64,000 nt of DNA from a virus. A program made the position numbers and the translations under genes. The first letter of the stretch is position 1. Every line of letters begins with the position of its first letter. Below the pieces are notes generated by a model. It made no database searches and was not told the origin of the DNA. It saw nothing but the letters and a program-made list of their open reading frames with translations. The DNA lies in IMG/VR virus record IMGVR_UViG_3300025146_000011, positions 62,001 through 126,000 of that record. One strand, 5' to 3'. Shown here piece by piece: positions 1 to 9,659 of this stretch.

Positions 1-2410
1 CCACCCGAACCACTACCACTATGGAAGTTAACAGCGCCACCAACAACCTGAGCCACCAACGAAGCTTGCATAGGAGGTCCATAGTTATTGCCTGCATAAT
101 ATTGGAGTTCCATTAGTGCTTTAGGGATCACCGTAGTAAATGACACGTTAATTATTTCACCACTATTAGGTAATGTAATTTTTTTATTACCGTCTCCATC
201 TATAACGCGTTCTCCACTTGGTGTAGTAATGCCTGACACCATCGAAGAGAGATATAATGTTGGAGTTCCCGATGACTTAGATATGGTAACCTGACCACGA
301 AGTATTACGTCATCTTCATTGGCAAAATCCCAGGCAGTATTTGGCCAATACAAAAACTCTACCGCAAATGATGACGGATTAGCAATAGCAGTACATCCAG
401 CATGATATTCAAGAGGTGAAACGGGTCCGTACACGCCACTATCTGGCATTGCGGATATACCAGGACTACCTATGCCTCTCCATGGACCAGGCACAAAAGG
501 CACACAAAACGACGTATCATTTTTGTTACCATAGAAACCTCCACCATATGGAAGTGGATTACCACAACAGTCACTACCTGTAGCTGATAATACGAAGTCA
601 CTTTGCAAACTCGCATAACCTATTATTTTTCTACGATTAAACCTAGATATGACTAGTCGTTGAGCAGGTGTGTCTACAAACGCACCATTTCTAGTACGTA
701 CAATACCAACTAATCTCTTATTAATGCCCCCATTCAAATCTGAGATTCCGCCTGAAGACCCTGATGGTATTCCCCTCACAGCTACTAGCCGTGCTTCTCC
801 TCCTATATTACTGGCGAATACAGTAACCCAACTATTATTAGTTATATCATTAAGTCCTGCATCAGACGCAAGCAACCCAATGCTTGAAATAGGATAATTT
901 GTATTATCAATGGTTAGAGTATTACCACCATACCCAATTAGAAGCAGATTGGTGCTGTTAAGTTCCAACCTACATTGATTAAGAGATCCACCGCCTCCGC
1001 CTCCACCGCCTGTGGAGTTAATAGTAATACTACCTGGAGCATTAACTATAGATATATCACTACCTGCTATTAAGTTGGCTGCGGTAAAAGCTCCACCACC
1101 TGCAGAACCTATAAGTAATTGTCCATCAGTTAAAGCAGGAGCAACTACGATTGCTGAAGTATTAGAGATTATAGCTCTATTGACAACTAATGCAGCACCA
1201 CTATTAGTGCCGCCTTTAGATATTGGAAGAACACCTGTTGTTCCTGCTCCGTCAATTACAAGAATATTATATTGTGGTGGATTGCCTGCTCCCATACTTA
1301 CTAGTGGTAAATTAGCCGTACCACCAGGCATCTGCCCTAAGGTAAGGGCTCCCAAACTTACATCGGCTAATGTAAGTGCTTTAAAATATGGATCTCCTGT
1401 TCCGCCACCTGATACTAATATTATATTATTACCTGATGTTGGATTATCAGTTAATCTTGATAAAGACAATATACCTGTAGTATTAGCTAAATCTAAATCT
1501 CCAAACATAGGACCTGGACCACCCTGAGAACGGAGCACCTTCCCTGCTGTTGCAGGATCTATTAAGTTAACAGCAAATAACCCTGTTGTATGTAATGTAA
1601 GATCTAATTTACCCCAAGTTGGCTGTGCGCCTACGCCTCCAGACAATAATACATTATTGGTGGCTACATCAGCAAGTTTAGCTAACGTAGTTGCAGTGTT
1701 AGCTACAAGTAAATCTCCTATTGTATAGGAAGCAAAACCCGTACCGCCTTCATTAGCAGGTAATATGCTTGATAAGTCAAAACTACCAGGAGGAACAGCT
1801 GCTGCTGTTAATGTAATATTTTGAGCAACTTGGGTAAGAGTTATTCCGCCACCTGATAAGAAAAGAATATCTCCATACGTAGGTGAACCACCAGGTATAG
1901 TTATGGAATGAATACCTTTATGAGTATGATCTGACTTTGCTATGTTTGGTGATGTACCAGGTAAAGAACCAGTGGCTATCTCTGTAGGCATACTACTTGA
2001 TAACTTAGTGTCTATAGTAATATCACTGCCACTTTGAGTAGCTACTACCGCATTGGTCGATGATAGTACGATATCTCCATGTAATTCAGGTTGTCCTGTT
2101 AGGGAAAAACTATGTAATCCTTGATGAGTATGGTCACTTAATACATAAGCGATTCCACTACCTATATTATTAGCTAAAGCAATATTCTGAGATGTACCTG
2201 GCGCCAATAGAGATCTTAATACGGAAGCTCCAATATTATCGTATAATTCTATATTGCCAGAGTTCTTCTGCAATAAAATAACTGAACTATCAGATGGTGT
2301 AGCCATAAATTTAATACCAGGTAAGCTACCACCCAATATAATAGGTTGATTGAAGGTTTTAATACCTGTTATTGTATCGTTCGTATTTAATGTTATATGT
2401 CGGTTAGGCA
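1..2410 (-). CDS. Tail fibre paralogue 1 (3' end cut by window edge)
   Basis: About 803 codons are open from an ATG at 2410 to the left edge with no stop, so the protein is longer than its two neighbours (766 and 776 aa). It begins MPNRHITLNTNDTITGIKTF and shares with them an N-terminal attachment region, two HxH motifs of the form DHTHxGxHS (around 1911-1935 and 2112-2140), a repeated Gly-rich shaft (GGTGF, YTIGDLLVA, LLSGGVGA) and a neck domain (KRLVGIVRTR ... FNRRK). The distal part beyond the neck is unrelated by eye to the others, as expected for a receptor-binding tip. HxH motifs in phage fibres are known to bind metal in trimers; that role here is inferred. It is the last of three tandem fibre genes, 30 bases after the previous stop. 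Confidence 0.85.
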
Positions 2411-2440
2411 TATGTATCCCTTTTATCCATTTTAGCGGCC

Positions 2441-4741
2441 TTAGCCGTAGTATTCTACTTCAAAAATATAAACCGATCCTGTTCCTATTCCAACGGTAGT
2501 ACCAAGTGTTTGAATCACTCCAACCGCTGTCTTTAGGGTTGTAGGATCAGTAAATCCAGCAGCTACACCTAAAGAAGATTTTTGATTCAATGAAGCTGTT
2601 AGGTTTAAATTGCGTAATCCACTAACGGATGTATTGGTAGTCCTAACCGTATTACTCAATAAAGCACTTGGAAGAGATATGGCTTGTACAAAACCACCTG
2701 TTGAATTTGCAAAACCAAGTTCTATACCCATAATAGCTGTCCCAACACCATAGATACCTGTGTGTAGTTTATACACAACAGGTTCAGACATGCGATTCCC
2801 GTTACTTAGATCACTTAAATAATAACCCCAACTTAAAAATCTAGGCAATGCAGTAAGTAAAACATCTTCCTTTAATCTAAACCACTTCGTCCCACCAAAA
2901 GGTGATGTAGTTGAAACATTACCTAAATCGCCTAAGACAACACGCGCTATCTTCTTACGTCGATTGAAATAAGAGAGCACATATCCTCTTGGTTCACCCT
3001 GGTCAACATCAACCCATGTAGTTGTGCTGGTTGTTCTAGCCATACCAACTAATCTACGCGTATTATCTCCTGTCTTATTAACTACACCACCTACTGTTGA
3101 GGCTCCTGTTGTGGAAGCCTCTAGAGCGACTGCACTACCTGTCCAGTATGCATATATAAAATAAGTAGTTTCAGGTAATAGTCCAGATGGAGTTAATACA
3201 TTGGGTAATCCTCTATAAGGTATATATCTAGGTATACCACCTATGTCTAAAAACGATCCCTTTCCTTCGTCAGGTTTTAATGCTATATTGGGTGCGTCGT
3301 AAACCAAGTAACATGATGTATTGCTGTTATCTGGATCTCCAGATCCTCCGCTTCTTGCTATCGTTATACTATTGGCTGCATTTGTAATGGCAATACCTGT
3401 GCCAGCTGTTAGTACCCTACCTTGAGGTAAACTACCTGTAGCACCAATTAATGTAGCTCCATTACCATCAGACCAACCTGCTTGGCCAATTACAGCACCA
3501 CTAGAGTATGCCCATCTACCATTAATATATCCAGTTAGATTATTAATGAATGTTCCACCTTTAGCGATGGTTAATAAACCACCCAAACCTGTATTAATAC
3601 CTACTGGACCCCATATAGGATCTGCACCTACACCTTGACCTATTAAACACTGACCAGCTATAGAGCCATCAGGTATCTGAGCTAGTGAAATTGTTCCTGT
3701 AAGGGATGTAATGTCTAAAGTACCCCAGTGAGGATCAGCACCTGGACCACCAGCCAATAATACCTTATCAGCAACAGGGTCATCTTGTAAGTTTGCTAAA
3801 GCAAGTGTACCTGCTGTATTAGCCAAATCTAACATACCCCAACCTACGATTCCTCCTGTTAATGTAAGCAATGCTTGACCAACAATGCCAGGTGTAATAG
3901 CTCCAAGAGGTAGTGTTCCTATAGTATGATTGGAAAGATTTGCTTTGCCATAAGAAGGTATTGCTCCTATACCACCAGAAAGTAAGAGGTTGCCTTGAGC
4001 AGCATCAGCCAACCTACCTAGCACATTAGAGGCTGTAGCAACTATTAAATCACCTACGGTGTAATTGCCTAATCCTGTACCGCCATTGGCAACAGGTAGT
4101 ATACCTAGAGCAAGTAAGCTTCCAGGTACTCCAGTAGAATCTATAGTAATAGTATTGCCTACTTGCGTGAGGACAATATCCGTACCTTCTGATAAAGTTG
4201 CATCGCCAACCAATTCTGGTTGACCTATTACTTCAATCGAGCGCACACCTTGATGTATATGATCTTCTCTACTAACATAAGTACTAGAACCAGCAGAACT
4301 ACCTGTAGTGACAGGTAGGGCAGAACCTACTCCGTATCCTAGGGATACTAGTATATTTTGTGCTGCTTGTGTAAGTATAGATGCACCAGCTACTTTAATG
4401 GTAATATCACCAAACATAGGAGTGCCAAGCATTAAAGAGTGTATACCTTGGTGTTTATGATCTGCTAGAGAGTATGTATTGTTAGATCCAGTGGTATTGG
4501 ATAATCCTATATCACTTGCATCTACCGTAGACAGTAATTTAATTAGAACAGAACTACTTAATTCATCGTATAGTTCTATGTCACCACTAATCTTACGTAG
4601 CGTTAGCATAGTAGGATCAAGTAATGTATCTAGGAATGTAATAGAAGGAGTACTACCACTGACTATAGGAGCAGTAGAAAAGGTTTTAACACCAGAGATC
4701 TGGTCATTGCTATCTGTAGTTATATGTAAGTGATCTGTCAT
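2441..4741 (-). CDS. Tail fibre paralogue 2
   Basis: A 766-aa protein predicted to form a trimeric receptor-binding fibre. Residues 1-40 match both neighbours (NDQISGVKTF, SGDIELYDE). Two HxH motifs (DHKHQGIHS and DHIHQGVRS) precede a long shaft of imperfect repeats with LLSGGIGA, ALTLTGG and PHWG-type units. A conserved neck follows (RRLVGMARTT ... YFNRRKKIARVVLGDL). The C-terminal 130 residues are a distinct beta-rich tip. The start has a GGAGA Shine-Dalgarno sequence. Family identity rests on the shared repeat architecture, not on one recognised receptor-binding family, and the receptor is unknown. Confidence 0.82.
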   Translation of the reverse strand: MTDHLHITTDSNDQISGVKTFSTAPIVSGSTPSITFLDTLLDPTMLTLRKISGDIELYDELSSSVLIKLLSTVDASDIGLSNTTGSNNTYSLADHKHQGIHSLMLGTPMFGDITIKVAGASILTQAAQNILVSLGYGVGSALPVTTGSSAGSSTYVSREDHIHQGVRSIEVIGQPELVGDATLSEGTDIVLTQVGNTITIDSTGVPGSLLALGILPVANGGTGLGNYTVGDLIVATASNVLGRLADAAQGNLLLSGGIGAIPSYGKANLSNHTIGTLPLGAITPGIVGQALLTLTGGIVGWGMLDLANTAGTLALANLQDDPVADKVLLAGGPGADPHWGTLDITSLTGTISLAQIPDGSIAGQCLIGQGVGADPIWGPVGINTGLGGLLTIAKGGTFINNLTGYINGRWAYSSGAVIGQAGWSDGNGATLIGATGSLPQGRVLTAGTGIAITNAANSITIARSGGSGDPDNSNTSCYLVYDAPNIALKPDEGKGSFLDIGGIPRYIPYRGLPNVLTPSGLLPETTYFIYAYWTGSAVALEASTTGASTVGGVVNKTGDNTRRLVGMARTTSTTTWVDVDQGEPRGYVLSYFNRRKKIARVVLGDLGNVSTTSPFGGTKWFRLKEDVLLTALPRFLSWGYYLSDLSNGNRMSEPVVYKLHTGIYGVGTAIMGIELGFANSTGGFVQAISLPSALLSNTVRTTNTSVSGLRNLNLTASLNQKSSLGVAAGFTDPTTLKTAVGVIQTLGTTVGIGTGSVYIFEVEYYG

Positions 4742-4750
4742 TTGAATCTC

Positions 4751-4776
4751 CGATTCATAAAATCGAGCAAAGCTCC
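4751..4776 (-). other. Two small hairpins in the fibre 2 leader
   Basis: The 78-base gap between fibre genes 3 and 2 contains two short inverted repeats just before the fibre 2 start: a 5-bp stem with a 5-base loop (cgatt / aatcg, 4751-4765) and an overlapping 4-bp stem, gagc / gctc (about 4765-4775). On the minus strand the second is followed by a gattttat run. Both are weak. They could be an attenuator or an mRNA processing site that tunes fibre ratios. No promoter consensus is seen here. Confidence 0.3.
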
Positions 4777-4819
4777 TTTTATATTCCTTTAACTAACCCC
4801 TTATCAGGTTAATTATTAA

Positions 4820-7150
4820 TTAACCCATATAGGTTGCGGTAAGCGACACCGACATGCCTTGGCTAACTAATTTTGGTATGCCTCCAGAAGCATTGAAAAA
4901 AGTAAACCATGCAGGAGAATAAGAGTATGGCAATGGATGAATAGGGAAGTAATCATAGCGACTATAACTACTTGTCATGTTCACAACTCTAATTTCTGAA
5001 GTTATAGGAACTGTTTCTGCGATCTTTCCAGCACCATATATACCAAGTCCTGCAAATACAGTATCACTCACAGTGCCAGCTCCTATACCAAAGTACGTTT
5101 CAAAATAAGTGGATAGTCCAGTATTGTTATAATAAGTTATTTCTCCAGTAAGATGTACGTCTGGCTCTCCTAAAAAATTGTCTAGAGAGTTCAAAGCTGT
5201 ATATAGAGAATGAGCACATAATATTTTTACTGGTGTAAAAGTTGTTGTGGGCCAATAACCTGTGCCAGAAATACCAGGATCTCCTCCTACTTGTAGATAT
5301 GATCGGGCAAATCTTAATCTTTGATTAAACAATGACCACAAATATCTTTTACTTTCTGTATCAATCCATCCACTACCATCATCATTAGTACGTGCAATGC
5401 CGACAAATCTTCGTGTGTTATCGCCTAACTTGATTAATACAAAACCACTAGTAAGAAATTCTCGATATGCATCTATTTGGCCGCCAGAGGCAATTGCTTG
5501 TTTCTCTAACTGTATATTGCTGCCATCCCAATAAGCAAATATAGAATATGTGGTTGCAATAGAAGTACCTAATGAACTAAGTGTTGGTCCATCTCCACTA
5601 AACGCCCTATTTACAGGAGATCCAGCTTCGTATATGGTTAAGAAATTGCCATTGTAGGGTCTTAATCTTAAGTTAAGACCATCTAACACAAGCCTACACT
5701 CATGTAGGTCTCTTGCGCTGGCACCTCCACTTGTAGAGGATATGGTAATAGAACCTGGTCCATTAACAATAGAGATACCTGTTCCTGCTATAATATTGGC
5801 TTCTTTAGGTACTCCGCCTGTAGCATTTATAAGTATGCGTCCATCGGTATTAACAGAACCTGGACCTTGCACAATACTATTGCCATTAAAAATCATAATA
5901 CGATGATTAGTTGGATCTATTGTTGTATTATTTGTTCCACCCCTATCAAGAGGTAATGGTCCTCCAGAAGTAGCATTTGCCTGACTTAAATTAAGAGGTG
6001 CATAAGCTGGATCGGGAGGAGAACCAGCGCCTCCAGCTAGTAGCGGCACGTTGGTACTAGCGGCGCCTGGTATTTGACTAAGAGTTAAGTCTCCTGTTAT
6101 TACCCCACTAGGTAAACTTCCATAGTGAGGATCAGCACTTGGTCCACCTGATAGGAGAGGTTTATTAGCTACTATATCGTCCGCAAGTTTAGCTAAGGGC
6201 AATATACCTGTTGTATTAGCTAGATCAAGTAGAGCGTAAGCAACTCCACTACCCGTAGTTTGAAGAGCTCTTCCTGCAGGAGAACCATCTGCTATGCGAG
6301 TAGTGATAAGTGTTCCTGTAAAATGCTGTGATAGACTAGCCTTACCCCAGAAGGGTATCTGACCAACTCCACCTGACAAGAGAACATTACCAACAACTAC
6401 ATCACCTAACTTAGTCAAACTAATTGTACTATTAGCTACAAGCAAGTCACCTATTGTATAACCATTCAATCCCGTACCTCCTGAAGTAACAGGTAGGGGA
6501 TTTGGTAAGTTAAAGAATGTAGGTAGTGGTCCGCCAGCCCCTGACTGTGATACCGTAATACCTTGGTTAGCTAAGGTAATTGTCATATTGGTACCAGCTT
6601 GGAGAATTATATCTCCAAATAACTGAGTAGAAGCAAGTTTGGCTAGACTGTGTAATCCCTTATGTTGATGTCCTGCGCGAGATAACCTGTTAGAGGTACC
6701 TTGACTTCCTATGTCCCCTACATCTAAAGCACCAATATTAGATAGATCAGCATCTAGTCCTATAGTATTACCTGTTTGAGTAAACAGTAATCCTGTGCCA
6801 AAACTAAGAGCTACATCTCCGTATAAGTCACTAAACCCATCTGCTTTTACGGAGCGCACACCTTGATGTGTATGATTAGCTAATGCAAGTTTAGTGCTCG
6901 TACCTTGATCTGATGTGTTTGCAACTGACTGAGGTGTTTCTGTACCTAAGAGAGATCGTAAAACTACATTAGTAAGATTATCAACTATCTCTATGTCTCC
7001 ACTTAGTTTACGTACTCTAAATACAGTAGTGTCTAGGGTAGTATCATCCATGATAAGTGCAGGTGTAATACCAGCTAATACAATAGGCACTAAGAAGGTC
7101 TTAAGACCTGTGAGGATATCATTGTTATTAACTGTTACGTGACGTGACAT
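4820..7150 (-). CDS. Tail fibre paralogue 3 (first of the tandem set)
   Basis: A 776-aa fibre protein. The N-terminus (MSRHVTVNNNDILTGLKTF) is the same attachment module seen in the two following genes. Two HxH motifs (NHTHQGVRS and GHQHKGLHS, about 6645-6880) are followed by the GGTGLNGYTIGDLLVA shaft unit, several LLSGGxGxxPxxG repeats and the neck domain (RRFVGIARTND ... LFNQRLRFARSYL). The last 170 residues form a tip not visibly similar to the other fibres. Order, orientation and spacing show a tandem triplication followed by divergence of the tips. Confidence 0.82.
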   Translation of the reverse strand: MSRHVTVNNNDILTGLKTFLVPIVLAGITPALIMDDTTLDTTVFRVRKLSGDIEIVDNLTNVVLRSLLGTETPQSVANTSDQGTSTKLALANHTHQGVRSVKADGFSDLYGDVALSFGTGLLFTQTGNTIGLDADLSNIGALDVGDIGSQGTSNRLSRAGHQHKGLHSLAKLASTQLFGDIILQAGTNMTITLANQGITVSQSGAGGPLPTFFNLPNPLPVTSGGTGLNGYTIGDLLVANSTISLTKLGDVVVGNVLLSGGVGQIPFWGKASLSQHFTGTLITTRIADGSPAGRALQTTGSGVAYALLDLANTTGILPLAKLADDIVANKPLLSGGPSADPHYGSLPSGVITGDLTLSQIPGAASTNVPLLAGGAGSPPDPAYAPLNLSQANATSGGPLPLDRGGTNNTTIDPTNHRIMIFNGNSIVQGPGSVNTDGRILINATGGVPKEANIIAGTGISIVNGPGSITISSTSGGASARDLHECRLVLDGLNLRLRPYNGNFLTIYEAGSPVNRAFSGDGPTLSSLGTSIATTYSIFAYWDGSNIQLEKQAIASGGQIDAYREFLTSGFVLIKLGDNTRRFVGIARTNDDGSGWIDTESKRYLWSLFNQRLRFARSYLQVGGDPGISGTGYWPTTTFTPVKILCAHSLYTALNSLDNFLGEPDVHLTGEITYYNNTGLSTYFETYFGIGAGTVSDTVFAGLGIYGAGKIAETVPITSEIRVVNMTSSYSRYDYFPIHPLPYSYSPAWFTFFNASGGIPKLVSQGMSVSLTATYMG

Positions 7151-7165
7151 CTAGAGAATTATATC

Positions 7166-7372
7166 CTATCCTGATGTATTTAACTGACCATCATTAGTAA
7201 TAGTTATTGTAAAAGTAATATTAAGAGGGCTAATTAATGGGAAAGAGATAATGGTATCTGTTAATCCAGTGGTGCTTGCTGTATCTAGTGTACCATCGTC
7301 ATCAGCACTAACTAACCACTGAGTACCATTAGGACTTTGCATATGTATTTTGCCATTAACAACTATACCCAT
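7166..7372 (-). CDS. Small structural protein with SPNGTxW module
   Basis: A 68-aa protein upstream of the fibres. It carries the motif MQSPNGTQWLVSADDDGTL, which recurs in three other tail proteins of this window (near 30070, 43120 and 46940). The rest is a short beta-rich tail, ITFTITITNDGQLNTSG, with another NDGxL. A GGGTGAT Shine-Dalgarno lies upstream of the ATG. Size and position suggest an adaptor or fibre-attachment protein; no specific family is claimed. Confidence 0.6.
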   Translation of the reverse strand: MGIVVNGKIHMQSPNGTQWLVSADDDGTLDTASTTGLTDTIISFPLISPLNITFTITITNDGQLNTSG

Positions 7373-7415
7373 AAGTATATCACCCTGTGATTTTTAATAG
7401 CAAAGATAAGATATA

Positions 7416-8189
7416 TTATTGTGTACCAAGAAGGAGTGTTCCTTCATAATCTCCAATAGCCTCACCAATATTAGTTACCCGTAAAGATGCTGTAGTACCA
7501 GAACTTAAAAGTTCTGGGTCAGGTAAGATAACCTCTATACTTGGTGCAACTATATTGATGCGTCCAAAGTATTTACGTGATCCATTTACCTCTATGAATA
7601 CATCTCCGTCTACCGTACCACGAGCTATAAATCCTCGTAGAAACGTACTACCTGCTGATAAGTAACTTGTTATGGTAGCTGTGATGGCAATACCTACACC
7701 CGTAGCTGTACCATACTGATTAGCAGCCATAATAAAGGTACTTCCTCCACCACCTGAACCACCACTAACTTGTTGGGCGGTAGCTCCTTCTAACCACTCT
7801 ATGGTGGCATAGGCTGTTGTATCTGAGCTATCATCTAAGTTAGTAACCTTCACGGCAAAGTGATTGCTGCCATTACCAGCTATGACGTGGGCAGCATTAA
7901 ATTGTATGGGTTCAACTGATTCAGCAGGTGTTAATATGATTGTAGATATATCTGTGGGTATAAAGCCTTCTATGCGCTGGATGGTTATTTTAACAAAGCC
8001 TGGTGATGATAAGGTTACACTTAGTAATCTACCAAACTTACCTGACGTAACAGGAGAAGCATCTAGGGTAATAGTTGTACTGGCAAATACATCTCCACTC
8101 ACAAGAGATGATTTAGGTAATCCATTATTACCACTACTACCTGATGAAGTTCCTCCGCCACCCCTACCTGACGATGATGCTCTACTCAT
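7416..8189 (-). CDS. Two-domain beta-rich virion accessory protein
   Basis: A 257-aa protein with a Ser/Gly-rich N-terminal leader (residues 1-25), a beta-sandwich-like domain (about 30-135), a Gly-rich linker (VSGGSGGGGS, about 142-151) and a second beta-rich domain ending in TLLLGTQ. The second half resembles the repeat-like domains of minor virion decoration proteins. It lies 1 base after the stop of the 8191-8532 gene and leads into the fibre block, so it probably belongs to the tail or capsid surface. Function is inferred from context only. Confidence 0.55.
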   Translation of the reverse strand: MSRASSSGRGGGGTSSGSSGNNGLPKSSLVSGDVFASTTITLDASPVTSGKFGRLLSVTLSSPGFVKITIQRIEGFIPTDISTIILTPAESVEPIQFNAAHVIAGNGSNHFAVKVTNLDDSSDTTAYATIEWLEGATAQQVSGGSGGGGSTFIMAANQYGTATGVGIAITATITSYLSAGSTFLRGFIARGTVDGDVFIEVNGSRKYFGRINIVAPSIEVILPDPELLSSGTTASLRVTNIGEAIGDYEGTLLLGTQ

Positions 8190-8190
8190 C

Positions 8191-8532
8191 TTATATACCT
8201 AATCCTAACCATGATATCGTTGCAGCTTCAGATGATAATAAGTAGACCCTAGAAGGATCTTTAACATCTAATCCTAGCACCTCAGAAGGCTCTAGAACAT
8301 ATCCATTAGAGGTAGTTAGTAATTCGGTGCCAATATAGATAAAGGATATGTTAGAACCCATAGATTTGATTAATAATGAACGTACTAATATCTTATCTGA
8401 GGAGAGTTGAGTAATAACATCTGGAGCTAGCGTTAGTTGATTGTGTGACTTAATACTAAGAGACACATTACTAACAGCGGCTTGGGAGGTTTTCTTGATA
8501 TGTTCTACTAACTCGTCTTCGCGCTTAGCCAT
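8191..8532 (-). CDS. Minor structural protein, beta-rich
   Basis: A 113-aa protein with a charged N-terminal helix (AKREDELVEHIKKT), then beta-rich sequence ending in VLEPSEVLGLDVKDPSRVYLLSS and ISWLGLGI. That ending is a style common in small phage virion proteins of the putative head-fibre or decoration class. It is the first gene after a strong hairpin at 8543-8565 and appears to start the distal structural block. No clear Shine-Dalgarno sequence precedes the ATG, so the hairpin may affect its translation. Confidence 0.55.
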   Translation of the reverse strand: MAKREDELVEHIKKTSQAAVSNVSLSIKSHNQLTLAPDVITQLSSDKILVRSLLIKSMGSNISFIYIGTELLTTSNGYVLEPSEVLGLDVKDPSRVYLLSSEAATISWLGLGI

Positions 8533-8542
8533 ACATATAATA

Positions 8543-8565
8543 ATAGCCTCGGAAACCGAGGCTAT
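8543..8565 (-). terminator. Perfect 10-bp hairpin between replication and structural blocks
   Basis: atagcctcgg (8543-8552) and ccgaggctat (8556-8565) pair perfectly around an aaa loop. On the minus strand the stem is followed by tattattatatg, an AT-rich but not uniform U tract. It lies after the last replication-block gene (ends 8589) and 11 bases before the start codon of the next gene. It could be an intrinsic terminator or a leader hairpin. Confidence 0.55.
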
Positions 8566-8588
8566 AAAATATTAGGAGGGCTTAGTTG

Positions 8589-8870
8589 TTAACTATTTAT
8601 TTCCTGTACTTCCCATACTATACCCGTACCCTTACAGCTCCTACAATTAACTGGATCTGTTGTAATTATAGCTTTAATATCCTGATAAAAGTTATAGGGC
8701 ATATGACCCCTACCTGCACATACAGGGCACTTATGGGGTATCTTACTTGGTGTAGTCTTAGGTGTTTCAATAGGTGGTAATGTAAAGTATTTAAAGTAAG
8801 TATATTTATAGTTATTGTGTGGGTTTATTGCTGCTATGTTATCCTCTGAGAAAGGATCTCTCCATGTCAT
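8589..8870 (-). CDS. Small protein with two CxxCxGxG zinc motifs
   Basis: I choose the ATG at 8870 because GGGGTGA lies 4 bases upstream and the previous gene stops at 8875; a start at 8930 would add 20 residues overlapping that gene. The 93-aa protein holds CPVCAGRGHM and CRSCKGTG, the paired DnaJ-type zinc-binding motif, separated by about 20 residues. Such isolated domains bind unfolded protein or nucleic acid. It is the last gene of the replication block, just before a terminator-like hairpin. The exact role is unknown. Confidence 0.7.
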   Translation of the reverse strand: MTWRDPFSEDNIAAINPHNNYKYTYFKYFTLPPIETPKTTPSKIPHKCPVCAGRGHMPYNFYQDIKAIITTDPVNCRSCKGTGIVWEVQEINS

Positions 8871-8874
8871 TGTA

Positions 8875-9201
8875 TCACCCCTTATCAATACTACATATGT
8901 ATGTATTGTCTTTTCTATACAATATATCATATAGACGCCACTTTATGTGACAGTGCCAGGAATCTACTCCAAAATCAATCATTATCTCTACTTGAGATAA
9001 ATCCCTGGTATATTCCTTAATAGTATATTTCTCAATCTTAATAGAACTATAGCTAGGCACAGAAATGTTTTGATTGCGTATTACTAAATGCTGTATGGTA
9101 TCTATGGACATATTACCATATGGTTCTTTGGTATAAATAATAATATGATCAACTATAATAATTCCCGTGTGGGATTCATCACATATCCATAGTGACCCCA
9201 T
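8875..9201 (-). CDS. Hypothetical protein, 108 aa
   Basis: No family recognised. The sequence is beta-rich with alternating hydrophobic residues (HTGIIIVDHIIIYTKEP, VEIMIDFGVDSWHCHIKWRLYDI) and a conserved-looking WHCHIKW segment. It sits 4 bases upstream of the zinc-motif protein and 4 bases downstream of the 9206-9634 gene, so it is cotranscribed with the replication block. The extreme spacing and full-length open frame support a real gene. Confidence 0.5.
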   Translation of the reverse strand: MGSLWICDESHTGIIIVDHIIIYTKEPYGNMSIDTIQHLVIRNQNISVPSYSSIKIEKYTIKEYTRDLSQVEIMIDFGVDSWHCHIKWRLYDILYRKDNTYICSIDKG

Positions 9202-9205
9202 CTAT

Positions 9206-9634
9206 TCAACTAAGACCTTGGCACATCTTCGCAACGAAAACAGCAATATCAAAACCATATGCTTCTTCTAGAGATATTCTACAACCTTCTTTTATAAATT
9301 CGATTTTGTCTAGTATTATATTATATGCGTCACCCGTTGGTGGTTGACGCATTATTAATACTTTCAAAGAAGATGGTGGTGTTTTAATAACTGGTAAGGG
9401 CTTATTAAACACTATCGATCCACAACACCCCTCTTTTTTAACAACCTGCGCTGGAATATCTCCCATTACGAAGAATGGTGTGGGTTCTTCGTCCTTTCTT
9501 ATACATATTTTATCTATTGTTGCAAGTATGTTGTCGTTTGCACCATCCAACAACCATATCTCTACAATTCCTTGATATTCTCCTTGATATTCTGTTGCAT
9601 TACTCATTGATGATAAAAAGATTTCAACACCCAT
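9206..9634 (-). CDS. Hypothetical protein, 142 aa
   Basis: No family recognised. A strong Shine-Dalgarno (AAGGAAGG) lies before the ATG. The protein looks like a compact beta-barrel with IVEIWLLDGANDN and a C-terminal FDIAVFVAKMCQGLS that may form a helix. It lies in the replication and repair block between the MmcB-like nuclease gene and small unknown genes. A role in early takeover is possible but unsupported. Confidence 0.5.
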   Translation of the reverse strand: MGVEIFLSSMSNATEYQGEYQGIVEIWLLDGANDNILATIDKICIRKDEEPTPFFVMGDIPAQVVKKEGCCGSIVFNKPLPVIKTPPSSLKVLIMRQPPTGDAYNIILDKIEFIKEGCRISLEEAYGFDIAVFVAKMCQGLS

Positions 9635-9659
9635 TGTGTTTCCTTCCTTTCGTTTTTTG

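Noticed and set aside
670-4733. Long open frames on the plus strand within the fibre genes, up to 171 codons
   Set aside because: They oppose three clear paralogous fibre genes, have no Shine-Dalgarno or family match, and reflect the codon bias of Gly/Thr/Leu-rich repeats.
1-7150. Diversity-generating retroelement acting on fibre tips
   Set aside because: No reverse transcriptase and no template or variable repeat pair are seen in the window.
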